In this document: positions 16,964 through 25,444 of the stretch, in pieces | Layout of the letters: every line of letters begins with the position of its first letter | Position numbering within the stretch: the stretch's first letter is position 1 | The notes under the pieces: model-generated | Seen by the model: only the letters and a program-made list of their open reading frames with translations | Database searches by the model: none | Told to the model about the DNA's origin: nothing | Translations under genes and position numbers: made by a program | From: an uncultured Acetatifactor sp. | GTDB lineage: Bacteria > Bacillota > Clostridia > Lachnospirales > Lachnospiraceae | Reading direction: 5' to 3' | Assembly: GCA_947586055.1 (NCBI GenBank) | Contig: CANPXL010000023.1 | Coordinates: forward strand, 1-47,022 | DNA length: 47,022 nt

Positions 16964-17389
16964 TCAGGCCTTCATCATCCTGACTCCGGCAATGCGGATA
17001 TTCACATCCGTACAGTTTAAGCCCGTCATGTTCTCGATGGCGGCCTTTACCTTTGCCTGAACCTGCTGGCAGGTAGCGGGGATGTTATAGCCATACTCCA
17101 TGGTGACCGCAAGATCAACGGTTACGTTGTTCTCCGCAACCTCTACCTTCACGCCCTTGGTCAGCTTCTTCACGCCCACCTTGCTCATCAGCTCGTTGGT
17201 GATATTCCCCGCCATCGCGCTGACGCCCTCAACCTCCGTAGTGGCCAGGGATGCGATCATCGCCACCACGTCGTCGGCGATCCGGACTGCCCCAACATTC
17301 TTCTCGTCCATAAGCACCACGCAGCTCTGCTCTCCTGCCGCCTTCGTCCCCGGTCTGTCCGCAGGTTCTCTTCCCGTTCTCTTTCCCAT
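16964..17389 (-). CDS. Asp23/Gls24 (YqhY-like) envelope stress family protein
   Basis: The 141-residue protein carries the Asp23/Gls24 fold: VRIADDVVAMIASLATTEV (about 36-54), then GVSAMAGN, then KGVKVEVAENNVTVDLAV and EYGYNIPATCQQVQ. It ends in VNIRIAGVRM. In Bacillus subtilis the equivalent, YqhY, sits beside the acetyl-CoA carboxylase genes and nusB, and its loss causes secondary acc mutations. Here acc genes are not adjacent; a transglutaminase-like gene is upstream instead. The first 25 residues are basic and polar with no membrane segment. A good promoter at 17422-17450 makes this the first gene of the long run to spoIVB. Confidence 0.9.
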   Translation of the reverse strand: MGKRTGREPADRPGTKAAGEQSCVVLMDEKNVGAVRIADDVVAMIASLATTEVEGVSAMAGNITNELMSKVGVKKLTKGVKVEVAENNVTVDLAVTMEYGYNIPATCQQVQAKVKAAIENMTGLNCTDVNIRIAGVRMMKA

Positions 17390-17421
17390 AGCTCCACTCT
17401 CCTTATTTCAAGCTGAACCTA

Positions 17422-17450
17422 ATTATAACATGTCCTCATTCATTTGTCAC
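17422..17450 (-). promoter_or_regulatory. Sigma-A promoter of the asp23-nusB-...-spoIVB unit
   Basis: On the minus strand GTGACA (17450-17445) and TATAAT (17427-17422) are 17 bases apart. The -35 overlaps the final codons of the upstream transglutaminase-like gene. No other promoter of this quality was seen within the following ten genes. The SD is AAGGAGAGTGGAG before the ATG at 17389. Confidence 0.8.
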
Positions 17451-18677
17451 CCAAAATGTCAGGGACCGCTGCTCGTCGTTCCGGGTATAAGCCACACTCT
17501 CGCCGCCGTCCGGAAGATAATCGAAAATCTCCTGCCCTTCTATCAGGGCGTCGCAGATCTCACGGTAGCATTCCCCGTCCGCACACTTGATCGTCACATC
17601 TTCTCTGCCCTGTGCCAGCGCCTTTTCAAACAGCGCTTCCATCTGCGCCGTGTCGTAATCCGTAAACAGCGCGCCTTCCCTGACATAATAATTCGCGGCC
17701 GTGTCGGTGCAGAGCGGAAGCTGCTGCCCCTCCTGCGGCGTATGGGTGCGCAGAAGTTCGTCCGTCGTCACGTTCAGATAATCATAGTTGATCTCCGGCA
17801 TGGCGCCGGCATCCGCCCCTTCGCTCTCTTCTTTCCGGTAAGAAGCGTCGCCCCATGTGGTATCCACATAATAGTAGCTGCCGTCCACATTCACCAGATT
17901 CCAGGCATGTCCCTCTCCCGTCTGTACCGTTCCCAGCACAAGCGCGCATTCCACTCCAAGCCTGTTCAGCAGATACTGGGTCGCCTTCGCATACCCCTGG
18001 CAGACGGAACGGCGGTTCACAAACACGGAATAAATATTCTGGTTGTCCTCCGCTTCCAGCGCGTAATCGGTCCGGCGGATCAGGGTGTCGTACACATATT
18101 TCACTTTTTCATACTGATCCGCTCCGGCGTCAATCCCGGCGAGGATCTCCCCGGCAGCTCCGCGGATCTCTTCCGCCCGCCGCGCCGCCGTCTCGGGATC
18201 CACGCTGTAGCGTCCGGAAAACTCCACGGAAAGGATCGCGTCGTCCTGTCCGCTCTTTGTATACTTGGTATAGGAATAGCCTTCCACATAAAAAAGCTCC
18301 GGATGATCGTTCATCACGCACTGAAAGATCCTGTCGAGATCCTCTTCGTCCAGCCCCGCTTCCAGCGCCTCTTCCGACAGGTTTTCTTCCGTCCCGAATC
18401 CTCCCAGGATCCGCTCCATATCACGGTACCAGACCTTCTCCGCATCCGTCAGAAACTTCAGGGCGTAGCCGCTTCCCTCTTCCAGAAAATCGTACGTCTC
18501 CGAAAGCGACCCGTCCTCTTCCGGGAATTTTTCCGTCCCCGACGCGGCGCCTGAGACCTCCTGCTTTTGGCCCGCCCCGTCGAACGGTTCCGTCCTCTCC
18601 GCCGGCAGACCGGCGCAGCCGGCCGCCGTCAGGCAAAACGCCGCGAGCAGCGCCGCCGTAAGCTTTCTCTTTTTCAT
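17436..18677 (-). CDS. Lipoprotein with transglutaminase-like (cysteine protease fold) domain
   Basis: The ATG at 18677 gives 413 residues; GGAG lies eight bases ahead. Residues 1-20 form a lipoprotein signal (LTAAGC). The family N-terminal region contains NDHPELFYVEG (about 128-138). The transglutaminase core shows a full Cys-His-Asp set: Cys in SVCQGYAKATQYLL (about 237), His in EGHAWNLV (about 267) and Asp in YVDTTWGD (about 281). The residues after about 330 have no named domain. Members of this fold can be proteases, transglutaminases or inactive binders, so activity on cell-wall peptides or proteins outside the membrane is only likely. A relative lies at 28628-30232. Confidence 0.82.
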   Translation of the reverse strand: MKKRKLTAALLAAFCLTAAGCAGLPAERTEPFDGAGQKQEVSGAASGTEKFPEEDGSLSETYDFLEEGSGYALKFLTDAEKVWYRDMERILGGFGTEENLSEEALEAGLDEEDLDRIFQCVMNDHPELFYVEGYSYTKYTKSGQDDAILSVEFSGRYSVDPETAARRAEEIRGAAGEILAGIDAGADQYEKVKYVYDTLIRRTDYALEAEDNQNIYSVFVNRRSVCQGYAKATQYLLNRLGVECALVLGTVQTGEGHAWNLVNVDGSYYYVDTTWGDASYRKEESEGADAGAMPEINYDYLNVTTDELLRTHTPQEGQQLPLCTDTAANYYVREGALFTDYDTAQMEALFEKALAQGREDVTIKCADGECYREICDALIEGQEIFDYLPDGGESVAYTRNDEQRSLTFWVTNE

Positions 18678-18696
18678 GCAAAAACTCCCTTCTTCC

Positions 18697-20292
18697 TCAG
18701 TTCCTGCGAAACTCCGCCAGCACAAGCCCCTTGTTCCGATCCAGCGTCATGCCGATACTCCAGGCGTTCACGAAAAGCAGCAGCGGATTTCCCTTCATGT
18801 CCTTTACCTTTTTCATATCCGAGGTGCCCGTCAGTCCGGCGATGTCCACCTCGTCTTTGTTCTCGATCCACCTGATATGCTCATAAGGCAGGTTTTCGAG
18901 CCGGATCTCCACATTGTACTCGTTCTCCAGCCTGTATTTCAGCACATCGAACTGCAGAACGCCCACAACGCCCACGATGATCTCTTCCATCCCCGTATTG
19001 TACTCCTGAAAGATCTGGATGGCGCCTTCCTGAGCGATCTGTTCGATGCCCTTTACAAACTGCTTTCTCTTCATGGTGTCCATCTGGCGCACTCTGGCAA
19101 AATGCTCCGGCGCAAAGGTGGGGATGCCCTCATACTGAATCTTTTCCTTTGGCATACAGATCGTATCGCCGATGGAAAAGATCCCCGGGTCAAACACGCC
19201 GATGATATCCCCGGCATAAGCCTCGGTCAGGATCTTTCTCTCATCCGCCATGATCTGCTGGGGCTGCGTCAGGCGCATGACTTTGTTTCCCTGCACATGC
19301 CGCACCTCCATCTGCGCGTCAAATCTGCCGGAGCAGATCCGCAGAAACGCGATCCTGTCCCGGTGCGCCTTATTCATATTGGCCTGAATCTTAAACACAA
19401 ACGCGCTGAACTCATGCTCCGTGGGATCGATCAGCCCAAGGTCGGCCTTCCTGGGCAGCGGCGCCGGCGCCATCTCCAGGAAATGCTTCAGAAAAATCTC
19501 CACGCCGAAATTGGTTAAGGCGGAGCCGAAAAAGACCGGCGTAAGTTCTCCCCTGCGCACCAGTTCCAGATCAAACTCCGTGCTGGCGCCGTCCAAAAGC
19601 TCGATCTCCTCCAACAGCTTGTCCGCCGCTTCCCCGCCGATCTTCTCCCTTAAACGTCCCTCGTCCCCGACGTCGATCCGGGTGGTGCTTCCTTCCCTGG
19701 TTCCCTTCTCCGTCCCGGAATAGGAGATCAGGCATTTTTTCTCCCTGTCGTAGACGCCCTGAAACCCCTTCCCCGAACCGACGGGCCAGTTTATGGGACA
19801 AGTTGCGATGCCAAGCTCCTTTTCGATCTCATCCAGAAGATCAAAGGTGTCGTTGGCGTCCCTGTCCATCTTGTTGATAAAGGTAAAAATCGGAATCCTG
19901 CGCATCACGCAGACCTTAAACAGCTTCCTCGTCTGGGCCTCCACGCCCTTCGACGCATCGATGACCATGACGGCGGAGTCCGCCGCCATCAGCGTGCGGT
20001 AGGTATCCTCGGAGAAGTCCTGATGCCCGGGCGTGTCCAGTATATTGACACAGCAGCCGCCGTACTCAAACTGCAGGACCGAGGACGTCACAGAAATTCC
20101 TCTCTCCTTCTCTATCTCCATCCAGTCGGACACCGCGTGTCTGGCCGTGGCCTTTCCCTTGACGCTGCCCGCCAGATTGATGGCGCCGCCGTAAAGCAGA
20201 AACTTTTCGGTCAGCGTGGTCTTTCCCGCGTCGGGGTGGGAAATAATGGCAAACGTACGGCGCCGGTTGATTTCTTCCGTGTAATTACTCAT
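18697..20292 (-). CDS. prfC: Peptide chain release factor 3
   Basis: RF3 is a GTPase that ejects RF1 and RF2 from the ribosome after peptide release. The 531-residue product fits the family. GTPase motifs are present: SHPDAGKTTLTEK (G1, about 18-30), ERGISVTSS (G2), DTPGHQDFSEDT (G3) and INKMDRDANDT (G4). The later EF-Tu-like beta domain and the RF3-specific C terminus (QFDVLKYRLENEY) follow. The ATG overlaps the deoB stop as ATGA, so it is translationally coupled to deoB, although no functional link is obvious. Confidence 0.96.
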   Translation of the reverse strand: MSNYTEEINRRRTFAIISHPDAGKTTLTEKFLLYGGAINLAGSVKGKATARHAVSDWMEIEKERGISVTSSVLQFEYGGCCVNILDTPGHQDFSEDTYRTLMAADSAVMVIDASKGVEAQTRKLFKVCVMRRIPIFTFINKMDRDANDTFDLLDEIEKELGIATCPINWPVGSGKGFQGVYDREKKCLISYSGTEKGTREGSTTRIDVGDEGRLREKIGGEAADKLLEEIELLDGASTEFDLELVRRGELTPVFFGSALTNFGVEIFLKHFLEMAPAPLPRKADLGLIDPTEHEFSAFVFKIQANMNKAHRDRIAFLRICSGRFDAQMEVRHVQGNKVMRLTQPQQIMADERKILTEAYAGDIIGVFDPGIFSIGDTICMPKEKIQYEGIPTFAPEHFARVRQMDTMKRKQFVKGIEQIAQEGAIQIFQEYNTGMEEIIVGVVGVLQFDVLKYRLENEYNVEIRLENLPYEHIRWIENKDEVDIAGLTGTSDMKKVKDMKGNPLLLFVNAWSIGMTLDRNKGLVLAEFRRN

Positions 20293-21461
20293 CTCTCTTT
20301 TTTGTCCTCCAACATACTCTCCCCCGAAAAGGCGGGCGTAATACCAAAGTATTGTAACACAGTTGCCCCGATGTCTGCAAAGGTTTTCCGCGTTCCCATG
20401 TCTTTTGGCGTTATTTTGGCGCCGTACATGAGAAACGGAGTGTACTCTCTGGTATGGTCCGTGGACGTCCGGCAGGCGGGGTCGCAGCCGTGATCCGCCG
20501 TGATCATCAAAACGTCGTCCGCACGCATCTTTCCAAGGATCTGCGGAAGTTTTTCGTCAAAAGCGGAGAGCGCCCCGGCGTAACCGTCCACATCCCTGCG
20601 GTGGCCGTAGAGCATATCGAAATCCACCAGATTTACGAAACAAAGGCCCTCGAAATCCCGGTCAAGGTATTCAAGCGTTTTTTCGATCCCTTCTTCGTTG
20701 CCGCCGGTATGGACGGCTTCCGTGATCCCCTTCCCGGCGAAGATATCCTGGATCTTTCCCACGGCGATCACGTCCTTCCCCGCTTCCTTAAGCTGATCCA
20801 GCATGGTAATTCCCGGAGGGGTCAGGGAAAAGTCATGCCGTCGGGAAGTCCTTTTAAACTGTCCTCTGCAGGGGCCCGTAAAAGGCCTTGCGATGACCCT
20901 TCCCACGCCGTGTTTCCCCTGCAGGATTTCCCGGGCCGTCCGGCAGTATCCGTACAGCTGTTCCACCGGCACGATATCCTCGTGGGCCGCGATCTGAAAT
21001 ACGCTGTCCGCCGACGTGTAAACGATCAGATCCTGCGTGCGCAAATGCGCTTCCCCGTAATCATCCAGCACCTGCGTGCCGGAATACGGCCGGTTGCAGA
21101 GTACGCCGCGGCCGGTTCTTTCCCGGAAAGGAGCCAGCACTTCCTCCGGAAATCCCTCCGGATAGGTGGGAAGCGGTCTCGGAGAACAGATCCCCGCGAT
21201 CTCCCAGTGTCCCACGGTAGTATCCTTCCCCTTTGAGGCCTCTCTCATGCGGGCCGTCACCGCTTTGGGCGTCCCCGACCTGTCCCCGGCCGCGACGCCC
21301 TCTATATGGAACAGCCCCAGCTCCTTCAAGTTGGGAATATGAAAAAACGGACTGGAGGACACGCTTCTTAAGGTATTGACGTTTAAGTCACCGTAAGCCG
21401 CCGCATCCTCCATGCCGCCGATTCCAAAACTGTCCAAGACGATCAGAAATACCCTTTTCAT
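20289..21461 (-). CDS. deoB: Phosphopentomutase
   Basis: DeoB interconverts ribose-1-phosphate or deoxyribose-1-phosphate and the 5-phosphates in nucleoside salvage. It belongs to the alkaline phosphatase superfamily and uses manganese. The 390 residues include the first metal-binding Asp in LIVLDSFGIGGMEDA (about 5-19), the phospho-acceptor Thr in GKDTTVGHWEIAG (about 93) and the second metal cluster VDFDMLYGHRRD and TADHGCDP. STDHTREYTPFLMY completes the site. It precedes prfC with overlapping stop and start. Other deo genes are absent from the window. Confidence 0.96.
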   Translation of the reverse strand: MKRVFLIVLDSFGIGGMEDAAAYGDLNVNTLRSVSSSPFFHIPNLKELGLFHIEGVAAGDRSGTPKAVTARMREASKGKDTTVGHWEIAGICSPRPLPTYPEGFPEEVLAPFRERTGRGVLCNRPYSGTQVLDDYGEAHLRTQDLIVYTSADSVFQIAAHEDIVPVEQLYGYCRTAREILQGKHGVGRVIARPFTGPCRGQFKRTSRRHDFSLTPPGITMLDQLKEAGKDVIAVGKIQDIFAGKGITEAVHTGGNEEGIEKTLEYLDRDFEGLCFVNLVDFDMLYGHRRDVDGYAGALSAFDEKLPQILGKMRADDVLMITADHGCDPACRTSTDHTREYTPFLMYGAKITPKDMGTRKTFADIGATVLQYFGITPAFSGESMLEDKKER

Positions 21462-21598
21462 TTATCTTTCCGTCCTTTCCGATGCTTTTCATGCTGTAAA
21501 GCTATGTAAAGTGTATCACAAAACCATGGCGATTCCCACCGTTTTTTCAACTTTCCGCTTTCGTGCGCGTCAACTTACCGCTTCCGCCTTTTTCACGC

Positions 21599-22384
21599 CT
21601 ATCTGACCACCGTGCTGATGATGATTTTTTCCGGCGGGACTTCCGTCTTCCGGGACACGATATCCTCTATCTGCGCCCGCATGGCGTCATCCAGCTGCGC
21701 CGCGTTGACCACGACGTCCGCGGCGTCCCCGTTGATGCTTACCACAACATCCGTAAAGCCCTTGGCCTCCAAAAGCACTTCCGCCGCCGCTTCCTTCTCC
21801 GCGATCTGCGTCATTTCGATCATGCTGTCAACCGCCTGCTGCTTCTGTTCTTCGGTGATTCCCTCGCTGTTGATGATCTCCAGAAGCGTTTCCTTGTTGC
21901 GCGCTCTGGTCTGTTCCTTTAAGAGCTTTGCCTCGGACAATACGGCGGAAACCTCGCCGGAAGAAGTAAACACGGCCTCGCCCGGGATCTCTCCCTCGTC
22001 CGGCGTCACCCCATTCGTCTGCGCGCCGTCCGTTCCCACCTCCGTAAACTCTGCGCTTCCGTCAAGATAATTATTTACATGGGCGTCCTCCATTTCGGAA
22101 TCCAGGCTGTCGATATCGGTAAAATCGGAGATCAGCAGATCTTCGTCCGAAAGATCCAGCATGCCGTCGGCGTTCAGATCCGACAGATTCTCCACCGTAT
22201 CGTTCTGCGCGACCACATTTCCGGAACCCGTTGCGCTCATACTTCCCGTATATTCCGTATCGTCATCCACCGTCAGATATTCCTCTTCAAGTCCCGTCCC
22301 TGCAAACTGCAGGTACCCTGCGATGGCGATCATAATCGCAAGGGCAGTTATCATAAGCTGGTTTTTTTTGATCAGGTTTTTCAC
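21599..22384 (-). CDS. spoIIIAH: Stage III sporulation protein AH
   Basis: SpoIIIAH sits in the mother-cell membrane and pairs with forespore SpoIIQ across the intermembrane space. It forms part of the channel that feeds the forespore. The 261-residue product has one N-terminal membrane segment (about residues 9-26) and a long acidic, probably disordered region (about 30-135). The C-terminal YscJ/FliF-like ring-building domain (about 150-261) follows, with TRARNKETLLEIINSE and AKGFTDVVVSINGD. It is the last gene of the spoIIIA operon. The linker is longer than in Bacillus subtilis, which is common in Clostridia. Confidence 0.94.
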   Translation of the reverse strand: MKNLIKKNQLMITALAIMIAIAGYLQFAGTGLEEEYLTVDDDTEYTGSMSATGSGNVVAQNDTVENLSDLNADGMLDLSDEDLLISDFTDIDSLDSEMEDAHVNNYLDGSAEFTEVGTDGAQTNGVTPDEGEIPGEAVFTSSGEVSAVLSEAKLLKEQTRARNKETLLEIINSEGITEEQKQQAVDSMIEMTQIAEKEAAAEVLLEAKGFTDVVVSINGDAADVVVNAAQLDDAMRAQIEDIVSRKTEVPPEKIIISTVVR

Positions 22385-22448
22385 TTATTTACCCCTCTTT
22401 GCGTTTTTACTAGTTCATTGTATGAGCCTTCCGAAACAGATATGCGTA

Positions 22449-23129
22449 TTACTTTGTCTCCATCCGCACCACGGAAACCTTGTGGGCTTCCACCCCGAAA
22501 AGCGCCCACGCCACGGCGGTGACCGTACTGTCCACCGATCCGGTTCCCGCTCCCTCCGCCACCACGAGAATGCCTTCCACCTTCGGGGGCAGGATCTTGA
22601 CCACATAGGGCTCGCTGCCGTTTCCCTCCGAGCTGCAGATCACCGTCTCCGTCGTCTGGGTCTGGCTGATCCGGCGGCTTCCCCCCTGAGAATCCGTCTC
22701 GCTGGTGGCGGAACGGGTCACGTTGGTCTCCCGTTCCGTCATAATCTCCCGGGAAGCGCTCAGGGTGATCATGACCTGCACCTCCCCGATGCCCTCCACT
22801 CTGGAGAGGGCGTTTGTCAGCCGCTCTTCCAGCCATGCGGCATACTGCATATCCGTCATCTCCCCGCCGTTTTCCATGCCGCCTCCAGCGGCCGCGGCGC
22901 TGTCTTTCTCCGATCCGGCATAAGACGGCTGCAGCGTCCCGTTTTCCTCTTCCTGCGTCTGCGCGTCCGGCTTCTTTTGATCCAGAGGAATCGCCGCGAC
23001 AAGCAGCAGCACCCCGAACAGCACCAGCAGGAGCAGATTGTCCCGTTTCAGCCATTTTCGGGGAATCCTGTCCCTGCATCGTTTTATGAAGTTTTCTTTT
23101 TCCTTTCCGCCATCCAAAATACTCTGCAT
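22449..23129 (-). CDS. spoIIIAG: Stage III sporulation protein AG
   Basis: SpoIIIAG forms a large ring in the intermembrane space and is related to secretion-system ring proteins. I choose the ATG at 23129 (226 residues), preceded by GGGGGAAAGG; an in-frame ATG at 23144 lacks an SD. A basic cytoplasmic start is followed by a membrane segment (LLLLVLFGVLLLVAAIPL, about 32-49). A linker then leads to the ring domain, with WLEERLTNALSRVEGIGEV (about 98-116) and MITLSASREI. The C terminus PKVEGILVVAEGAGTGSV is typical of the family. It is separated from spoIIIAF by 37 bases. Confidence 0.94.
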   Translation of the reverse strand: MQSILDGGKEKENFIKRCRDRIPRKWLKRDNLLLLVLFGVLLLVAAIPLDQKKPDAQTQEEENGTLQPSYAGSEKDSAAAAGGGMENGGEMTDMQYAAWLEERLTNALSRVEGIGEVQVMITLSASREIMTERETNVTRSATSETDSQGGSRRISQTQTTETVICSSEGNGSEPYVVKILPPKVEGILVVAEGAGTGSVDSTVTAVAWALFGVEAHKVSVVRMETK

Positions 23130-23166
23130 AAGCCTTTCCCCCATCCGACATTCGCTTTCGCCCCGC

Positions 23167-23682
23167 TCACTGCGCGCCGCTTCCCGAAATCGGTTCCACC
23201 GGCGCCACCTCTATCTCAATGTCCTCCAGTTCCACGGCGACGTCTTCTGTCTGCAGCCCCTGCGGCTTTGCCGGCATCTCTTCCGGATCCCCGGGCTCTT
23301 TTTGCGCCTCTTCCCCTGCGGCTTTGCCCTGCTCTTCGCCTGATGCCTGCCCCTCTCTTGCGGCCTGCTCCTCCATCCGTCTTCGCACTTCCTCCAGCGT
23401 CATCCTTTCCAGAAGCCGGTCCGTCTCTTCCGCTTTCCTCTGCGCTTCCTCCATGCTCTGCTCCAGGCTTTCCCGAAAACTCTCGAGCCGCTTTAACGTC
23501 CCTTCCGCGCCGATCCCCGAAAGAAGACTGCCCAGCGGCAGGAACAGCTGAACCAGCACCATGGCACTGACCAGAAGTTTCAGGTATTTTTCGTAGGACT
23601 CCTGCGCTCTGAAATGCACCACCGCCTGCGCGCAGATCATAAAGATGCCCGTTCTGCAGATGGTCTGAAAAAACAATCTCAT
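23167..23682 (-). CDS. spoIIIAF: Stage III sporulation protein AF
   Basis: SpoIIIAF is an accessory membrane protein of the SpoIIIA-SpoIIQ complex. The 171-residue product has two N-terminal membrane helices (about residues 7-24 and 34-53), the second including VSAMVLVQLFLPL. The rest is a strongly charged, Glu/Arg/Gln-rich helical and disordered tail. The tail lacks the compact ring-like domain reported for Bacillus SpoIIIAF in a form I can recognise, so only the N-terminal half and position in the operon make the assignment. Confidence 0.85.
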   Translation of the reverse strand: MRLFFQTICRTGIFMICAQAVVHFRAQESYEKYLKLLVSAMVLVQLFLPLGSLLSGIGAEGTLKRLESFRESLEQSMEEAQRKAEETDRLLERMTLEEVRRRMEEQAAREGQASGEEQGKAAGEEAQKEPGDPEEMPAKPQGLQTEDVAVELEDIEIEVAPVEPISGSGAQ

Positions 23683-23698
23683 GGTCCCGGTCTCCCCC

Positions 23699-24751
23699 TT
23701 ACCGCACCGCCGCGGTGACGACGGCCAGCGAGATGATCAAAAGCAGCATGGACGCCGCCGCGGTCCGAAACAGCAAAAGTCCCGCGTTTCCCGTCCCGTT
23801 GGCGCAGTCCGTGATCCGTCTGTCGCTGACGATCCCCATGAACGCCGCCGCGCATTTGATCAGTCCCGCGATGAGAAAAATTTTCAAAAGCGGCGCCGCG
23901 CACATCAAAACAAACAAAATCAGCACCGTTACGCCTATGCTGTTCTTCAGCATCACGGCGCAGCCCAGCACCGTATCCACCACGCCGTCCGCCGCGTTTC
24001 CCACTCCCGGGATGGCGGACACAATGCGCTGCAGCGCGGATGTCCGCAGAGAATCCACCGCCGGCGCAACCATCGTCTGCAGGACGCTTACCCCCGTCAC
24101 CACGCCGAGAATGCCTTTCAGCGCCCACCCCACGCCTTTTTCCAGAAGCTCGATGATCAGATTCAGCTTCCCTTCCACCCAGACGCCGTTTACCACGGCC
24201 AGCATACACATACTGTAGATGAGCGGCACAAGTCCCTTTGTCAGGATCTCTTCCACCGCGCAGATCACCAGCAGCATCATCTGGGCGGATGCGCCCGCCG
24301 TCACGGTCCCCGTGGCAATTCCCACGGAGAGCAGATAGGCCGGGACCATCATCCGGACAAACAGCACGATACGTTCCATGATCCCAAGCGTCGCCTCTCC
24401 AGCCAGGAAAAAGCACCTCAGCAGCACCGCGCCGGAAAGCAGATACATAAAATAAAATCCCATGTCGGCAACCTGACGCCTGTCGAAGATTTCCGCGAAA
24501 TGCGTCATCAGAGAGGACACCAGCCCCAGCACCAGAAGCCAGACAAAAACGCTGCGCAGCCCGGAAAGCTGGCTGGTAAAATCCGCCGCCACTCCCGTAA
24601 ACAGTCCGGTCAGGGCGCCCAGCACATCCCCTTCCATCACCCGGGCCAGCAGGTCGCCGAAAGACAGCGTGCTTTCCGGGAACAAAGTCTCCAGCCCCGC
24701 TTCCAGCCTGTCCAGTCCGTAATCCTGCCAGATCACATCCATATCCACCAT
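23699..24751 (-). CDS. spoIIIAE: Stage III sporulation protein AE
   Basis: SpoIIIAE is a polytopic membrane protein required for forespore development. The 350 residues include six to eight hydrophobic segments starting near residue 65 (VFVWLLVLGLVSSLM), and the family core TVLGCAVMLKNSIGV and AAPLLKIFLIAGLIKCAAAFMG. Relatives are about 390-400 residues and start with a signal peptide. Here the frame is closed by a TGA only 15 bases before the ATG at 24751, so the cleavable signal is absent unless the start lies in another frame. The SD is weak. It lies 15 bases after spoIIIAD. Confidence 0.92.
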   Translation of the reverse strand: MVDMDVIWQDYGLDRLEAGLETLFPESTLSFGDLLARVMEGDVLGALTGLFTGVAADFTSQLSGLRSVFVWLLVLGLVSSLMTHFAEIFDRRQVADMGFYFMYLLSGAVLLRCFFLAGEATLGIMERIVLFVRMMVPAYLLSVGIATGTVTAGASAQMMLLVICAVEEILTKGLVPLIYSMCMLAVVNGVWVEGKLNLIIELLEKGVGWALKGILGVVTGVSVLQTMVAPAVDSLRTSALQRIVSAIPGVGNAADGVVDTVLGCAVMLKNSIGVTVLILFVLMCAAPLLKIFLIAGLIKCAAAFMGIVSDRRITDCANGTGNAGLLLFRTAAASMLLLIISLAVVTAAVR

Positions 24752-24766
24752 GTCCGTTTCCCGTCC

Positions 24767-25153
24767 TCACATAAAGCTCTGTATCTGCTCTATCACCGCG
24801 AACAGAACCGGAAGTCCCGCAAACATCACGGAAAGCTTTCCCAGCACTTCGATCTGGCCCGCGGCCGCCTGATATCCGGCATCCCTGCAGATACCGGCGC
24901 TGAACTCGCAGATGTAAGTAATGCCGATCACCTTTAAAAGGATGGCAAGATAACTTTCCGCGCCGTCCAGGTATCTTCTGATCCTGTCCAGCTGGGAGAT
25001 CACCGCCTCCACCTGCCGGATGGCGTAGGCAAAGATCACAACGCTGATCCCCAGACCGATATAGACGGCGTACTCCGGTTTCTGGCTCTTAAACTGCACC
25101 GCCAGCAGCACGCCCGCGATCCCAAGGAAACTGATTTTCACAAGCTCGCCCAT
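24767..25153 (-). CDS. spoIIIAD: Stage III sporulation protein AD
   Basis: SpoIIIAD is a small membrane protein of the SpoIIIA complex. The 128 residues contain hydrophobic segments at about 6-20, 28-45, 68-85 and 100-122, with the family sequence YVYIGLGISV-like (here AVYIGLGISVVIFAYA) and ITYICEFSAGICRDAGY. The start at 25153 follows GGGAGGGACAGGGG. Position between AC and AE and the sequence both support the call. Confidence 0.93.
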   Translation of the reverse strand: MGELVKISFLGIAGVLLAVQFKSQKPEYAVYIGLGISVVIFAYAIRQVEAVISQLDRIRRYLDGAESYLAILLKVIGITYICEFSAGICRDAGYQAAAGQIEVLGKLSVMFAGLPVLFAVIEQIQSFM

Positions 25154-25207
25154 GCCCCTGTCCCTCCCGTCCCGCTTCCGGCGTCTTCCGCCATAAGCGC
25201 CGAAACT

Positions 25208-25402
25208 CTAAAGCGAAAACAGCGTCTGTATCGTCTCAAACAGCTCGTATATGTACGGAACGATCCATGTCAGCACCAGAATCAGCCCGGCAAGGCTGAT
25301 CAAAAAGGCGTGCTCCTCCCGTCCGCTGTGCTTCAGCACCTGACTCAATATCGTCACAAGTATTCCCACCGCCGCTATTCTGAATATCAGACTGATTCCC
25401 AT
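25208..25402 (-). CDS. spoIIIAC: Stage III sporulation protein AC
   Basis: A 64-residue membrane protein with two helices (about 5-23 and 33-51). Its family sequence is ISLIFRIAAVGILVTILSQVL and LISLAGLILVLTWIVPYI, each run being one helix. Its fold is known to resemble small inner-membrane proteins of type III secretion export gates, and it is needed in the SpoIIIA channel. It lies 42 bases after AB and 54 before AD. Confidence 0.93.
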   Translation of the reverse strand: MGISLIFRIAAVGILVTILSQVLKHSGREEHAFLISLAGLILVLTWIVPYIYELFETIQTLFSL

Positions 25403-25444
25403 CGAAAAACCACGCCCTTCCGTCCTGTTCCGCTCCCCTGTCTC

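Noticed and set aside
22381..24770. Long minus-strand frames (up to 363 residues) overlapping spoIIIAG and spoIIIAE
   Set aside because: They are Gly/Arg-rich shadows of GC-rich codons in another frame of the real genes.
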